A stretch of 64,000 nucleotides of DNA, from positions 1 to 64,000 of the forward strand of contig FONU01000011.1 of NCBI GenBank assembly GCA_900112995.1. The letters run 5' to 3'. Shown in pieces: positions 50,764 through 60,362 of this stretch. Position numbers and translations under genes: made by a program. The first letter of the stretch is position 1, and each line of letters opens with the position of its first letter. The notes under the pieces are model-generated. The model had not been told where the DNA came from. It did not search any database and was given only the letters and a program-made list of their open reading frames with translations. This stretch comes from [Lactobacillus] rogosae. Lineage in GTDB: Bacteria > Bacillota > Clostridia > Lachnospirales > Lachnospiraceae.

Positions 50764-53107
50764 TATAGTAACTGGTTTAACAACAGAAGAGGTAAATAAA
50801 TTAAAAGAGCAGGGTTTAGATAATATTCCTGTAGGCAATCAGTCTAAGACAATAGGACAGATAATCGCAGGAAATGTATTTACATATTTTAACTTTGTAT
50901 TTGCGGTATTTGCAGCACTTTTAATTCTTGTAAGGTCATATATTAATATGACCTTTTTGCCTATTATATTGCTTAATACTATACTTGGTATAGTACAGGA
51001 AATAAAAGCCAAGATAGTATTAGACAGGCTTACTGTTGTTAATGCCCCTAGAACTAAGGTTATAAGGGACAGTGCTGTATCAGAGGTTGATTCAGTTACA
51101 CTTGTTAAAGGCGATGTATGTATATTCACAGCAGGCAACCAGCTCAGTGCCGATGCCATACTTGCAGAGGGCTGTGTCAGAGTTAATGAGGCGATGGTAA
51201 CAGGTGAATCTGACGAAGTTATTAAAAATAAAGGAGACATATTATTATCAGGAAGTTATATTGTATCAGGAGAATGTAAGGCAGTTCTTACGCAAGTAGG
51301 CCATAAGGCGTATGCGGCAAGACTGGCATTGGAAGCCAAGGCAGGGCGTAAGAAAAAAAAGACCGATATGATGAAATCTTTGGATAATCTTGTAAAAATA
51401 ATTGGAGTTGTAATAGTTCCACTTGGAATTATTATGTATTTGCAGAGCCATTTCTTTCTTGGGCATACTATAAAGAATAGTGTTGTATCTATGGTTGCCT
51501 CACTGGTAGGAATGATTCCGGAAGGTCTGTATCTGCTTGCCAGCGTGGCTTTAGTAGTCAGTGTCAAGAAGCTAGCCAGGAGCAATGTATTAGTACATGA
51601 GATGAATTGTGTGGAGACACTTGCAAGGGTTAATGTGTTGTGCGTTGATAAGACAGGTACAATTACAAGACCGGATATGTCTGTAAGTGATGTCGTATTT
51701 TTAAAGGACAATGTAGGAAAGCTTATTGCAGGAGTTGCCGGCAATATGGATGATGATAATGAAACGATGAAAGCGATAAAGAATTATTACCATATTACGG
51801 GCAGGGATAATAGTGCAGAGAGAGTATACTCATTTTCTTCACAGAACAAATACAGCGGAGCAGTATTAGATGGCAGATGTTATATATTCGGTGCACCTGA
51901 ATATGTACTGCTTGATACATATGCAGAATATGAGGATATATTTGAAAGATATTCAGGACACGGAGAAAGAATACTTGTATTTGGCGAGTGTGTGGGTGAC
52001 CCTTGCGGTAATATTATAGAAGAAGCGGTTAATCCTTATGCTTTTATAATATTGGAGAATGAGATAAGGGATACAGCCAAAGAAACATTTGGATACTTTG
52101 CTTCGCAAGGTGTGGATATAGTTGTTATATCCGGAGATAATCCGGTCACAGCTTCAAAGGTGGCTGTGAGGGCAGGAATTAACAATGCAGAGAATTATAT
52201 AGATGCAACGACACTTAAGAGCAGACAGGATATAAGGGAAGCGATAACTAAGTATACTGTATTTGGAAGAGTTGTTCCAAGCCAGAAGAAGGAGATTATA
52301 GAAGCCTATAAAGAAAGCGGCAAGGTTGTAGCTATGACAGGAGATGGAGTTAATGATGTGCTAGCGTTAAAATGTGCTGACTGTAGTGTGGCTATGGCAT
52401 CGGGAAGCGAGGCAGCAAGCAATGCGGCACAGGTAGTTCTTTTAGACTCAGATTTTTCCAAAATGCCTCAGGTTGTGCTTGAGGGCAGGCGTGTGGTTAA
52501 TAATATACAGAGGTCAGCTTCTCTGTTTCTTGTTAAAAATATATTCTCGATATTAACGACAATATTTACACTTATAGCGGCTAACCTTTATCCGCTTTAT
52601 CCAACTCAATTGTCACTGCTTGGAGCATTTACAATTGGAACACCGGCATTCTTTCTGGCATTACAGCCTAATAAGAATATAATACGTGGGGATTTCCTTA
52701 CGAATGTCATTATAAAGGCACTGCCCGCAGGAATAACTGATTTTATTATGTTGGCGGTGATATCGATACATGGTGCAGTTATTGGAATGAGCAATGAGCA
52801 GATATCAACAGTTGCAATAATAGTACTTCTTATAATCGGAATGATGTCACTTATAAGAATATGCAGGCCATTTGACTGGCTGAGGGCATTGGTATGTATT
52901 GCGATGGGGGTTGGAATTGCAATATGTCTATTATTCTTTAAGAAGATATTTGCAATCGCAGCTATCAATATGGTAATGCTTAATATGATTATTGTGTATG
53001 CAGTTGTTGCAGTTGGACTGTTTGTACTGATGTGCAGGATTGTAGGCACAGTAATAGAATATATTGAAGGTCATAGCAGAAGATTTAGAAAGCTTCTTAA
53101 GGGGTAG
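50756..53107 (+). CDS. cation-translocating P-type ATPase
   Basis: A 783-residue P-type ATPase. The actuator loop is MVTGES (residues 147-152), the membrane Pro-Glu motif is GMIPEGLYLL (about 252-261), the phosphorylated Asp298 is in CVDKTGTIT, and the P domain ends with AMTGDGVNDVLALK (near 523-536). No heavy-metal CxxC domain is present. IPEGL and the short N-terminus resemble CtpE-like and related Ca2+/cation pumps rather than Mg or Kdp pumps. Ion specificity is not certain. It is coupled to the upstream membrane protein, and a hairpin at 53215 ends the unit. Confidence 0.88.
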   Translation: MTDIVTGLTTEEVNKLKEQGLDNIPVGNQSKTIGQIIAGNVFTYFNFVFAVFAALLILVRSYINMTFLPIILLNTILGIVQEIKAKIVLDRLTVVNAPRTKVIRDSAVSEVDSVTLVKGDVCIFTAGNQLSADAILAEGCVRVNEAMVTGESDEVIKNKGDILLSGSYIVSGECKAVLTQVGHKAYAARLALEAKAGRKKKKTDMMKSLDNLVKIIGVVIVPLGIIMYLQSHFFLGHTIKNSVVSMVASLVGMIPEGLYLLASVALVVSVKKLARSNVLVHEMNCVETLARVNVLCVDKTGTITRPDMSVSDVVFLKDNVGKLIAGVAGNMDDDNETMKAIKNYYHITGRDNSAERVYSFSSQNKYSGAVLDGRCYIFGAPEYVLLDTYAEYEDIFERYSGHGERILVFGECVGDPCGNIIEEAVNPYAFIILENEIRDTAKETFGYFASQGVDIVVISGDNPVTASKVAVRAGINNAENYIDATTLKSRQDIREAITKYTVFGRVVPSQKKEIIEAYKESGKVVAMTGDGVNDVLALKCADCSVAMASGSEAASNAAQVVLLDSDFSKMPQVVLEGRRVVNNIQRSASLFLVKNIFSILTTIFTLIAANLYPLYPTQLSLLGAFTIGTPAFFLALQPNKNIIRGDFLTNVIIKALPAGITDFIMLAVISIHGAVIGMSNEQISTVAIIVLLIIGMMSLIRICRPFDWLRALVCIAMGVGIAICLLFFKKIFAIAAINMVMLNMIIVYAVVAVGLFVLMCRIVGTVIEYIEGHSRRFRKLLKG

Positions 53108-53214
53108 CTGCAAGATTTATAAAGATTGGTGGAGCTCTTGGTTGTATCGGATTGAATATATAAAATGTATATAATATGCAAAGATATATAATATGCAAAA
53201 GATATACAATGTAT

Positions 53215-53264
53215 AAAATGTATGGATTATGCCGCTGTGGCTGGATTATAATCCATACATTTTT
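53215..53264. terminator. bidirectional terminator between convergent genes
   Basis: AAAATGTATGGATTAT (53215-53230) pairs with ATAATCCATACATTTT (53248-53263) with a 17-nt loop; T-runs exist on both strands. The stretch 53151-53214 before it carries imperfect repeats of ATATAATATGCAAAGAT. Confidence 0.75.
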
Positions 53265-53281
53265 AATTTTAAAAGGCAGAT

Positions 53282-54286
53282 TTATTTTCCGGCCGCCTTT
53301 TTAGAATAGTCAGTTGTTACAAGCTTTTCATAAGGCACATCACTGCCAAGCTCGCCAGACTGCTTTAATATGTCTTTAAGAAGCTCAAAGCTTTTCTTTT
53401 CAAAGATAGTGTCGCCCTTCCATGTATCCTGCGTCTTGTAACGGTCAACAATGGTTGTTATAGTATCAAGGTCGGTTTCAGGAAACTGTGGAGCGATAAC
53501 TTCTGCGATTTCACTGCTGGTGTGGGAATTGACGTAGTCAAGGCCTTTCTGGATAGCGTTAGTAAAGCCTTGGATTACATCAGGGTGTTTTTCAATAAAG
53601 CTTTTGTTAGCACAGTAGGCAGTATAAGGAACATATCCGCTGTCAGTACCAAGAGAAGCTACTACATAGCCTTCCTTCTGCTGTTCAAGGAGCGTTGCAG
53701 AAGGCTCAAATTCTACAGTGTAATCAGCTATTCCTGATGTGAAAGCGGCTGCTGTAGAACCAAAGTCAACATTTTGAAGTATTGTGAGGTCATCTACAGG
53801 AGATATTCCATTTTTCTTAAGGATATATTCGAAAAGCATCTGAGGCATACCACCGGCTCTGCCACCAAGAACTGTCCTGCCTTTAAGATTATCCCATTTA
53901 AAATCAGTTTCATTATCGCGGGATACAAGAAAATTGCCTGCACGTTGGGTAAGCTGGGCGAAGTTGACAGCGTAGTCAGTAGAACCTTCCTGATATACAT
54001 ATATAGAACTTTCTGAACCCATAAAACCGATATCAGCTTCTTTTGATACAAGAGCGGTCATTACCTTATCAGCACCAAAGCCTGTGACAAGATTAAGGTC
54101 AATGCTCTCATCTTCAAAATATCCAAGCTCAATAGATACATATTGTGGTGCGTAGAATATAGAATGGGCAACCTCGCTGAGTGTAATCTTAACTGTAGAA
54201 TTATCGGTATCTTTTCTGCACGCAAATGCACTCATTATCATCATTACACATAACAGCATAGCAATGACACGTTTGATTGTCTTCAA
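53282..54286 (-). CDS. ABC-type substrate-binding lipoprotein (SsuA/THI5-like)
   Basis: A 334-residue lipoprotein. A TTG start at 54286, with GGAGG 7 nt upstream, gives a basic n-region and hydrophobic signal ending in the lipobox SAFAC (Cys23). The mature part is an NMT1/SsuA-type solute-binding fold: ITLSEVAHSIFYAPQYVSIE, then GYFEDESIDLNLV, LVSKEADIGFMG and GGRAGGMPQMLFEYIL. Relatives bind sulfonates, thiamin precursors, taurine or similar. No permease or ATPase gene is adjacent, so its partners must be elsewhere. Its gene converges with the P-type ATPase. Confidence 0.85.
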   Translation of the reverse strand: MKTIKRVIAMLLCVMMIMSAFACRKDTDNSTVKITLSEVAHSIFYAPQYVSIELGYFEDESIDLNLVTGFGADKVMTALVSKEADIGFMGSESSIYVYQEGSTDYAVNFAQLTQRAGNFLVSRDNETDFKWDNLKGRTVLGGRAGGMPQMLFEYILKKNGISPVDDLTILQNVDFGSTAAAFTSGIADYTVEFEPSATLLEQQKEGYVVASLGTDSGYVPYTAYCANKSFIEKHPDVIQGFTNAIQKGLDYVNSHTSSEIAEVIAPQFPETDLDTITTIVDRYKTQDTWKGDTIFEKKSFELLKDILKQSGELGSDVPYEKLVTTDYSKKAAGK

Positions 54287-54475
54287 TAAAATCCTCCATT
54301 CTAAATGTATAAAACACATTTTTATCTGTTCAATAATTATATTATTCAGATGAATTAATATATGTGATTAAATCTGTGAAAAATGTTAAAAAAGCTAATT
54401 ATTTAGTTGGCTAAATATATTAAATATGTTAAAATAAACTATAAAAAAGTAGCAATGAATGGAGGTCGTTTTGTT

Positions 54476-55885
54476 ATGTTTGGAAAAAATAGAACAGCAC
54501 AAGACACATTAGGCAATGACAGAGAATTATTATTGCAGGCTATGGATAAGATTATAGCCGGCGATTTCAGTGAGGTCTCTGCTGAAGGTTTTAGAGATCC
54601 TATATATGCAGAAAAGCTTAACCAGATGATTGGCGCATATAAGAAAGCTAATAATAATTATATTATGAGACTTAATGAGGCAATGCAGTCTATAGGAGAT
54701 AATTCATATGTTAAGAATATGCTTGATCAGGTGTATACACAACAGCAGTCTATAACAGATATGAATTCTTCAAGCCAGATACTTAAGGAGTCAATTGGTA
54801 ATATTTCAGACGCAATGGGTGAGATTCGTGATAATACCCACGATATGTTACAGGTGTCACAGAGTAGTGCTGCTAATATGAACGACAGTATAACAGTGGT
54901 TAATGAATCATCACAGAAGATAGCGGATATTAACAATCAGGTTAATGCATTCCACGAGAAGATTAATAAGATCGGCGAGATTGTTGATATCGTTAAGAAG
55001 GTAGCAAGCCAGAGCAATCTTCTTGCACTTAACGCTTCAATTGAGGCTGCAAGAGCAGGTGAAGCAGGAAAGGGCTTTGCAGTAGTTGCTGATCAGGTAA
55101 GACAACTTTCAAGTAATACATCTGAGTCGGCAGAAGATATTGTTAAATATGTCAATGAACTTAAGCAGGATATTGAAGTGCTTGCTAATTCAATGAATGA
55201 GACAACGGTCAAGTTATCAGAAGGTAATGAAAAGGTAGAGATATCATTAAGAGATATTGAGCGAATGAATGAACAGATGGTAGCAATCAATGCTTCTGTA
55301 GAAAGCATTTTCAATGACATTGACAGACAGTCAGAGACAACAACAGAATTTACTAATCAGGTACAGACAATAGCAGATTCTTACGGAATGCTGACTAAGG
55401 AATGTACAGAGACTGGTACCCATATATTCAAGATAGGAAGATACATAGATACCTGCCGAAGCGATATGTTCAGGGAAGCTGGTAAAGTAACAACTCAGGA
55501 TATGTTAAAAATATTCGAGGTTGACCACTTTATCGTTATGTGGAGAGTGTATAACAATGTCGCAGATTTCGAGAGATTAAAGATTACACAGCTTAACAAT
55601 CCAGACAGTTGTAAGCTTGGTAAGTGGATGCATGCACAGACAGATCCTAAGATTACAGGAAGTCAGGAATTCAAGAAGCTTGATTCTGCACATAGACTTG
55701 TTCACAAGTATGCTTGTGATTCTTGGATGGCTAAGGATAAGGGAGATGATGCTGCAGCTATTGCGGCATTTGAAAAGTGCCGTGAAGCTTATGGAGAATT
55801 CAAGAAGGCTATCGGTGAGATGAGGAGCTATATGAGAACAATTGGATATACAGATGAGACTAAGATAGTTATCTTCAGGAATTAG
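54476..55885 (+). CDS. soluble methyl-accepting chemotaxis protein with CZB zinc domain
   Basis: A 469-residue chemoreceptor with no membrane helix. Residues about 90-340 form the signalling coiled coil with the conserved tip [20 protein letters not shown] followed by [12 protein letters not shown] (about 180-212), which binds CheA/CheW. The C-terminus (about 345-445) is a CZB domain: [19 protein letters not shown], and [12 protein letters not shown] supply the His/Cys zinc ligands. CZB receptors sense zinc or hypochlorous acid in other bacteria. The start ATG 54476 has GGAGG 10 nt upstream. A terminator follows at 55912. Cytosolic sensor inferred. Confidence 0.88.
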   Translation: MFGKNRTAQDTLGNDRELLLQAMDKIIAGDFSEVSAEGFRDPIYAEKLNQMIGAYKKANNNYIMRLNEAMQSIGDNSYVKNMLDQVYTQQQSITDMNSSSQILKESIGNISDAMGEIRDNTHDMLQVSQSSAANMNDSITVVNESSQKIADINNQVNAFHEKINKIGEIVDIVKKVASQSNLLALNASIEAARAGEAGKGFAVVADQVRQLSSNTSESAEDIVKYVNELKQDIEVLANSMNETTVKLSEGNEKVEISLRDIERMNEQMVAINASVESIFNDIDRQSETTTEFTNQVQTIADSYGMLTKECTETGTHIFKIGRYIDTCRSDMFREAGKVTTQDMLKIFEVDHFIVMWRVYNNVADFERLKITQLNNPDSCKLGKWMHAQTDPKITGSQEFKKLDSAHRLVHKYACDSWMAKDKGDDAAAIAAFEKCREAYGEFKKAIGEMRSYMRTIGYTDETKIVIFRN

Positions 55886-55911
55886 TTAAATATAATCACA
55901 GATTATAAGAT

Positions 55912-55988
55912 AAGCTGGAATTTACATAGCTGTCTTTAATGCAGGATATGCCTTAAGGATATAAGCTTGTAGAATTCCAGCTTTTTTT
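55912..55988 (+). terminator. terminator after the chemoreceptor gene
   Basis: AAGCTGGAATT (55912-55922) pairs with AATTCCAGCTT (55973-55983) and is followed by a T-run. The 50-nt loop contains further short pairing (AAGGATAT/ATATCC-like). Confidence 0.75.
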
Positions 55989-56019
55989 ATTTATAAAATT
56001 TAATTATTTATATACTATT

Positions 56020-56125
56020 TATATATGGGATTTAATTAACAAAATTTAACCACATATATAATGGATTTTAATAATAAAACTCAATCATCTATATACTGGA
56101 CTTTTTAATAATAAGAGTTCATAAT
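56020..56125. repeat. three degenerate ~36-bp A+T-rich repeats
   Basis: Units start near 56020, 56054 and 56090, each reading like TATATA.TGGATTTTAATAATAAAACTC with substitutions. They fill the gap between the chemoreceptor terminator and the pyrophosphatase gene. Nothing else is seen in 55989-56250. Confidence 0.5.
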
Positions 56126-56250
56126 ATAAGTTATGAATAAATAATGATATATTCGTGATTACTATGACAAGCAGGTATGCATTAAGAATGCCTGTTGTCC
56201 CTTCGCAATACAGCAATGTTGTATTAAATTGCGTAAGAATGGAGATTGTT

Positions 56251-57894
56251 ATGAGAGAGGTATATGTAATAGGACATAAGAACCCGGATACAGATTCGGT
56301 GTGCTCAGCAATATGCTATTCCAGACTGAAAAATCTGATTACTGGAAGTGAGGATTATATTCCTAAAAGAGCAGGACATCTTAACGAAGAAACTCAGTAT
56401 GTTCTTGAAAAATGTGGTGTAAAACCTCCTGCATATATTAAAGATGTTAGACCTCAGGTAAGAGATATTGATGTCAGGAAGATAAGTGGAATATCGGAAG
56501 ATCTTTCAGTAAGAAATGCGTGGAAATTAATGAAAGAAAGAGGTGTTGAGACACTTCCTATCATTGAAGATGATAAGCTGAAAGGACTTGTTACAATCAG
56601 TGATGTTGCTAAGTCATATTTTGAAATGTATGACAGTGATATATTATCTGTTTCAGGCACAAGTCTCAGTAATATCGTGGATACCCTTAAGGGCGAAGTT
56701 ATAACTGGTGATATAGATAAGCATTTTAATAAGGGGAAGATGATTATTGCTGCCGCCAATCCTGATATGATGGAAAATATGATTGAAGAGGGTGATTTTG
56801 TAATTCTTGGCAATAGATATGAGTCACAATTATGTGCTATTGAGATGGAGGCGGGATGTCTTATAATATGTGAGGGTGCAAAGGTATCAAGCACAATAAC
56901 CAAGATAGCTGCACAGCATAATTGTGTTATAATATCGACAGCGTATGATACATATACAGTTGCAAGACTTATTAATCAGGCCATTCCTGTAAGTTTCTTT
57001 ATGAAGCAGGAAGCACTTATTAAGTTCAAGCTAAACGATTTTATTGAAGATATACAGGATATAATGGCTAAGAAGCGTTACAGGGATTTCCCAATTGAGG
57101 ACGATACAGGCAGATATGTCGGTATGATTTCAAGAAGAAATATTATTAAGACCGATAAGAAGAAGATAATTCTTGTAGACCATAATGAAAAAAATCAGGC
57201 TGTATTTGGTATTGAGGATACTGATATATTAGAGATAATAGATCATCACAGACTTGGCTGCATACAGACGATAACACCTGTATTTTTCAGAAATCAGCCG
57301 CTTGGCTGTACTGCAACAATAATATATCAGATGTACTGTGAGCATAATATAGATATTGATAAGACGACAGCCGCACTGTTATGTTCGGCAATAATATCAG
57401 ATACGCTTATATTAAAATCACCAACCTGCACACACTATGATGTTGATGCCTGTCAGGTATTAGCTGATATAGCTGGTATTGATATAGAAGAATACGGCAG
57501 GGAAATGTTCAGGGCAGGAAGTAATCTTTCCGACAAATCAGAAGAAGAGATATTCTATAGGGATTACAAGAAGTTCTCAATTGGAGAGATAACTGTAGGT
57601 GTTGGACAAGTAAATTGTATGAGTCAGGAAGAGATAGAGGGGCTTATTAAGAAAGAAGCTTCTTATATCACAAGTGTTACGGATAAGTCAGATGAGATAA
57701 ATATTGCATATCTTCTTCTGACAGATGTAATGAAAGAGACATCTTATGTTATGTTATCAGGTAAGAATGCTGAACAGGTGCTTATGCAGGCATTTAACCT
57801 TGATGAGATAACCAACAATTATGTAATACTTCCTGGTGTTGTTTCGCGTAAAAAGCAGTTCCTGCCAGCTATAGTTGAGGTATTACAGCAATAA
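56251..57894 (+). CDS. family II (manganese) inorganic pyrophosphatase with CBS and DRTGG domains
   Basis: A 547-residue CBS-PPase. The DHH phosphoesterase part opens with VIGHKNPDTDSVCSAI (residues 4-19), is split by an insert holding CBS motifs (TLPIIEDDKLKGLVTISDVA; RDFPIEDDTGRYVGMISRR) and a DRTGG-like domain (about 115-245), and resumes with EIIDHHRLG and the DHHA2 end VSRKKQFLPAIV. Family members hydrolyse PPi and are controlled by adenine nucleotides binding the CBS part, with DRTGG types responding to diadenosine polyphosphates. GGAG 6 nt before 56251 decides the start over an upstream frame. Confidence 0.92.
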   Translation: MREVYVIGHKNPDTDSVCSAICYSRLKNLITGSEDYIPKRAGHLNEETQYVLEKCGVKPPAYIKDVRPQVRDIDVRKISGISEDLSVRNAWKLMKERGVETLPIIEDDKLKGLVTISDVAKSYFEMYDSDILSVSGTSLSNIVDTLKGEVITGDIDKHFNKGKMIIAAANPDMMENMIEEGDFVILGNRYESQLCAIEMEAGCLIICEGAKVSSTITKIAAQHNCVIISTAYDTYTVARLINQAIPVSFFMKQEALIKFKLNDFIEDIQDIMAKKRYRDFPIEDDTGRYVGMISRRNIIKTDKKKIILVDHNEKNQAVFGIEDTDILEIIDHHRLGCIQTITPVFFRNQPLGCTATIIYQMYCEHNIDIDKTTAALLCSAIISDTLILKSPTCTHYDVDACQVLADIAGIDIEEYGREMFRAGSNLSDKSEEEIFYRDYKKFSIGEITVGVGQVNCMSQEEIEGLIKKEASYITSVTDKSDEINIAYLLLTDVMKETSYVMLSGKNAEQVLMQAFNLDEITNNYVILPGVVSRKKQFLPAIVEVLQQ

Positions 57895-57906
57895 TGTGAA
57901 GGTGAG

Positions 57907-58028
57907 GATATATAGCAGTAATTAGTAATTTGCAGGTATAGTTGATGTAGATATATAGTGGTAATGCACAGGTATAGCTGATGTAAATATATAGCAGTAA
58001 TTAGTAATTTGCAGGTATAGCTGATGCA
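57907..58028. repeat. 79-bp-period direct repeats upstream of map
   Basis: A 43-bp unit at 57907-57949 recurs at 57986-58028 with three differences; a related 36-bp unit (57950-57985) lies between and another degenerate copy follows. All share GATATATAG..GTAAT...CAGGTATAG.TGATG.A. The stretch is non-coding, between the pyrophosphatase and map. Confidence 0.8.
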
Positions 58029-58139
58029 GATATAATGTGGTATTGCATATGTATAACAGTATTATAAATTGGTATTGTATATATAGTAATATTACAGATT
58101 ATAAAGTGTATATATGCACAGAAATGAGGAGTAACAACA

Positions 58140-59012
58140 ATGAAGAAGTTAATGAGAAATGACCCTTGCTGGTGTGGCAGTAAAAAGCCTTATTGTGAAT
58201 GCCATATGGATTTTGATAAGAAAATTGAAATGTACAGAAAGAAATTCCACAAAGTTCCGCCAAGAAGCATTATAAAGAATGAAGAACAGCTTCAGGGTAT
58301 GAGAGAGAGCAGTAAGATTAATATTGCTGTACTTGATTATGTAGCTGAGAACATTAAAGTGGGTATGACAACACAGGAAATTGATGAGATGGTGTATGAA
58401 AAGACAACAGCTATGGGTGGAATTCCGGCACCTCTTAATTATGAAGGATTTCCAAAGAGTGTGTGTACATCTATTAACAATGAAGTATGTCACGGTATTC
58501 CATCATCTAATATAGTATTAGCAGATGGTGATATCGTAAATGTTGACTGCTCAACAATTCTTAATGGCTATTTTTCAGATTCTTCAAGAATGTTCTGTTT
58601 AGGAAATGTTGCACCAGAGCATAAGAAGCTTGTAGATGTTGCAAAGGAATGTGTGGAGCTTGGACTTGCACAGGTTAAGCCCTGGGGACATCTGGGGGAT
58701 GTTGCAGATGCAATAAGCAAGCACGCCAAGGAAAATGGATATTCAGTGGTTCGTGAAGTGGGAGGACACGGAATTGGTCTTGAATTCCACGAAACACCAT
58801 TTGTCAGTTATGTTATTAAGAAGGGAACAGGTATGGTTATGGCACCCGGTATGGTATTCACTATTGAGCCAATGATTAATGCCGGTTACCCGGATGTATA
58901 TGTTGATGATGACAATGGCTGGACAATATACACAGAAGATGATTCATATTCAGCACAGTGGGAAATAATGGTTCACGTTACTGATGATGGATATGAGGTT
59001 ATGACATACTAA
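58140..59012 (+). CDS. map: methionine aminopeptidase with N-terminal SEC-C motif
   Basis: A 290-residue type I MetAP. Residues 1-25 hold a SEC-C zinc motif (RNDPCWCGSKKPYCECH), as seen in the MapC-like long form; the pita-bread domain starts near 45. Metal ligands are D in VNVDCSTILNGYFSDSSRMF (two Asp), H in VGGHGIGLEFHETPF, E in FTIEPMINAG and the last Glu in SAQWEIMVHVTD. It removes the initiator Met from new proteins. AGGAG lies upstream of the ATG. The repeat array directly before it may affect expression. Confidence 0.95.
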   Translation: MKKLMRNDPCWCGSKKPYCECHMDFDKKIEMYRKKFHKVPPRSIIKNEEQLQGMRESSKINIAVLDYVAENIKVGMTTQEIDEMVYEKTTAMGGIPAPLNYEGFPKSVCTSINNEVCHGIPSSNIVLADGDIVNVDCSTILNGYFSDSSRMFCLGNVAPEHKKLVDVAKECVELGLAQVKPWGHLGDVADAISKHAKENGYSVVREVGGHGIGLEFHETPFVSYVIKKGTGMVMAPGMVFTIEPMINAGYPDVYVDDDNGWTIYTEDDSYSAQWEIMVHVTDDGYEVMTY

Positions 59013-59172
59013 TTAAGAATATATAATTATTATTTGATACAAATTATTATTGGATATAGAAGCTATCTGATGTGGAAGAATTCGTATGGTTCACACGCAG
59101 CTTGTATAGACAGGAAATATAAGGAAGATACAGGAGAGCGTACACCTGCCAGACAGCTTTATATATTAATAA

Positions 59173-59263
59173 AGGGGCTGCCGCACTAAGAAATGTATAT
59201 ATTATATAGATTGATAGTTAAGTCGGTATATCTATATAGTTATATTTTCTTATTGCGACAGTC
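59173..59263. terminator. long imperfect hairpin in the convergent map / cotJC gap
   Basis: GGGGCTGCCGCACTAAGAAAT (59173-59193, given in two parts: GGGGCTGCCGCAC and TAAGAAAT) pairs with ATTTTCTTATTGCGACAGTCC near 59243-59263 with a few mismatches; the A+T-rich middle can extend the stem. It may serve as a two-way terminator or be a small mobile inverted-repeat element. The rest of 59013-59172 shows nothing recognisable. Confidence 0.55.
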
Positions 59264-59302
59264 CAATTTTATGCTATAGACTATGATTTCATATTGGCAT
59301 AA

Positions 59303-59923
59303 TTATTTCTTGATACAGTTGCAGTTTTTATCAAATTCAGGATTGTATAGATAGTAATTATTACAGTCAAGCTTGCTCTGTATTATAGATAAGGCTTCAC
59401 CAAAACGTTGGAAGTGGACGATTTCACGCTCTCTTAAGAATTTAAGCGGGTCGAGAACATCGGGGTCATCTTTGGCAAGCCTTATAAGGTTATCGTAAGT
59501 TGTGCGTGCCTTTTGTTCTGCCGCCATATCTTCAACGATATCTGTTATAGAATCACCCTTTGACTGGAATTCGCACGCATTAAATGGAATACCACCTGCC
59601 GCCTGAGGCCACACTGCTGATGTATGGTCTACATAGTAGGCTTCAAAAGGAGTTCCTTTAATCTGTTCCATTGTAAGGTTTCTTGTGAGCTGGTGAACCA
59701 TTGTGCTAATCATTTCAAAATGCCCCAGCTCCTCAGTGCCGATATCTGTAAGCAGCCCGGCAACTTCCCTGTATGGCATAGAATATCTTTGCGAGATGTA
59801 ACGCATAGAAGCACCAAGCTCGCCGTCCGGTCCACCATATTGACTGATTATCATAGCCGCCAGAGTAGGGTTCGTCTGTTTTATTTTAATAGGGTATTCA
59901 AGTCGCTTTTCATAATTCCACAT
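59303..59923 (-). CDS. cotJC: spore coat protein CotJC, manganese-catalase-like
   Basis: A 206-residue CotJC. The ferritin-like fold has the dimanganese ligands of Mn-catalase: E in LGASMRYISQRY context (GGPDGELGASMRY), E-x-x-H in IGTEELGHFEMI (about 62-73), and E/H in EREIVHFQRFGEAL (near 167-180). CotJC is a spore coat or inner-coat protein in Bacillus and Clostridium and can act as a catalase-like enzyme. Third gene of cotJABC, 1 bp after cotJB. It shows the organism has at least part of a sporulation gene set. Confidence 0.93.
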   Translation of the reverse strand: MWNYEKRLEYPIKIKQTNPTLAAMIISQYGGPDGELGASMRYISQRYSMPYREVAGLLTDIGTEELGHFEMISTMVHQLTRNLTMEQIKGTPFEAYYVDHTSAVWPQAAGGIPFNACEFQSKGDSITDIVEDMAAEQKARTTYDNLIRLAKDDPDVLDPLKFLREREIVHFQRFGEALSIIQSKLDCNNYYLYNPEFDKNCNCIKK

Positions 59924-59924
59924 A

Positions 59925-60362
59925 TCAGCAGCCCTCCATTTCCCAAGGCATTGGAGTTGCTACCCACATCCAGTAATTGTCGTTGGAAATGTGTAATTTA
60001 TCGAGAGGTCCATAATAATCTGCGTACTGTGTCATATAATCGCAGTATTTATCTTTAATCTGTGCATAATATTCAATTGCTTCAAGGTCATCGGGGTGAG
60101 TATCAAGGTAGAGATTGACTTCTGTTAGTACAAATCCCAGTTCATAAATATTCTGCATAAGCCCACGTTTGTCGGCTGTTAAAGTACAACTGGACTGTCG
60201 GGTTGGAGTGAGGGTACTGTTGGAATTGCCGCTGTTGCACAGATTGTTATTGTAATTGCGGTTGTTATTGCAGCTATTATTAGAATAGCCATTATTGCAA
60301 TTCTGCTGGCAATTGCAGGAAGACCTCTGGTTCATAGATGGCTGGTTAGTCATATTATTCAT
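59925..60362 (-). CDS. cotJB: spore coat protein CotJB with Asn/Cys-rich N-terminus
   Basis: A 145-residue protein. Residues about 68-145 are the CotJB domain (LMQNIYELGFVLTEVNLYLD, then the DYYGPL and WPMPWE-like end TPMPWEMEG). The first ~60 residues are a low-complexity Asn/Cys/Ser stretch (CNCQQNCNNGYSNNSC), which is not in standard ~90-residue CotJB and might cross-link or bind metal in the coat. The ATG at 60362 overlaps the cotJA stop (ATGA) and has AGGAGG 6 nt upstream; a longer frame to 60413 would run through cotJA. Confidence 0.88.
   Translation of the reverse strand: MNNMTNQPSMNQRSSCNCQQNCNNGYSNNSCNNNRNYNNNLCNSGNSNSTLTPTRQSSCTLTADKRGLMQNIYELGFVLTEVNLYLDTHPDDLEAIEYYAQIKDKYCDYMTQYADYYGPLDKLHISNDNYWMWVATPMPWEMEGC

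Noticed and set aside
51256-51744. 162-codon minus-strand frame
   Set aside because: Antisense shadow of the P-type ATPase gene.
57907-58028. CRISPR-like array
   Set aside because: Alternating related units without unique spacers; simple nested duplication explains it.
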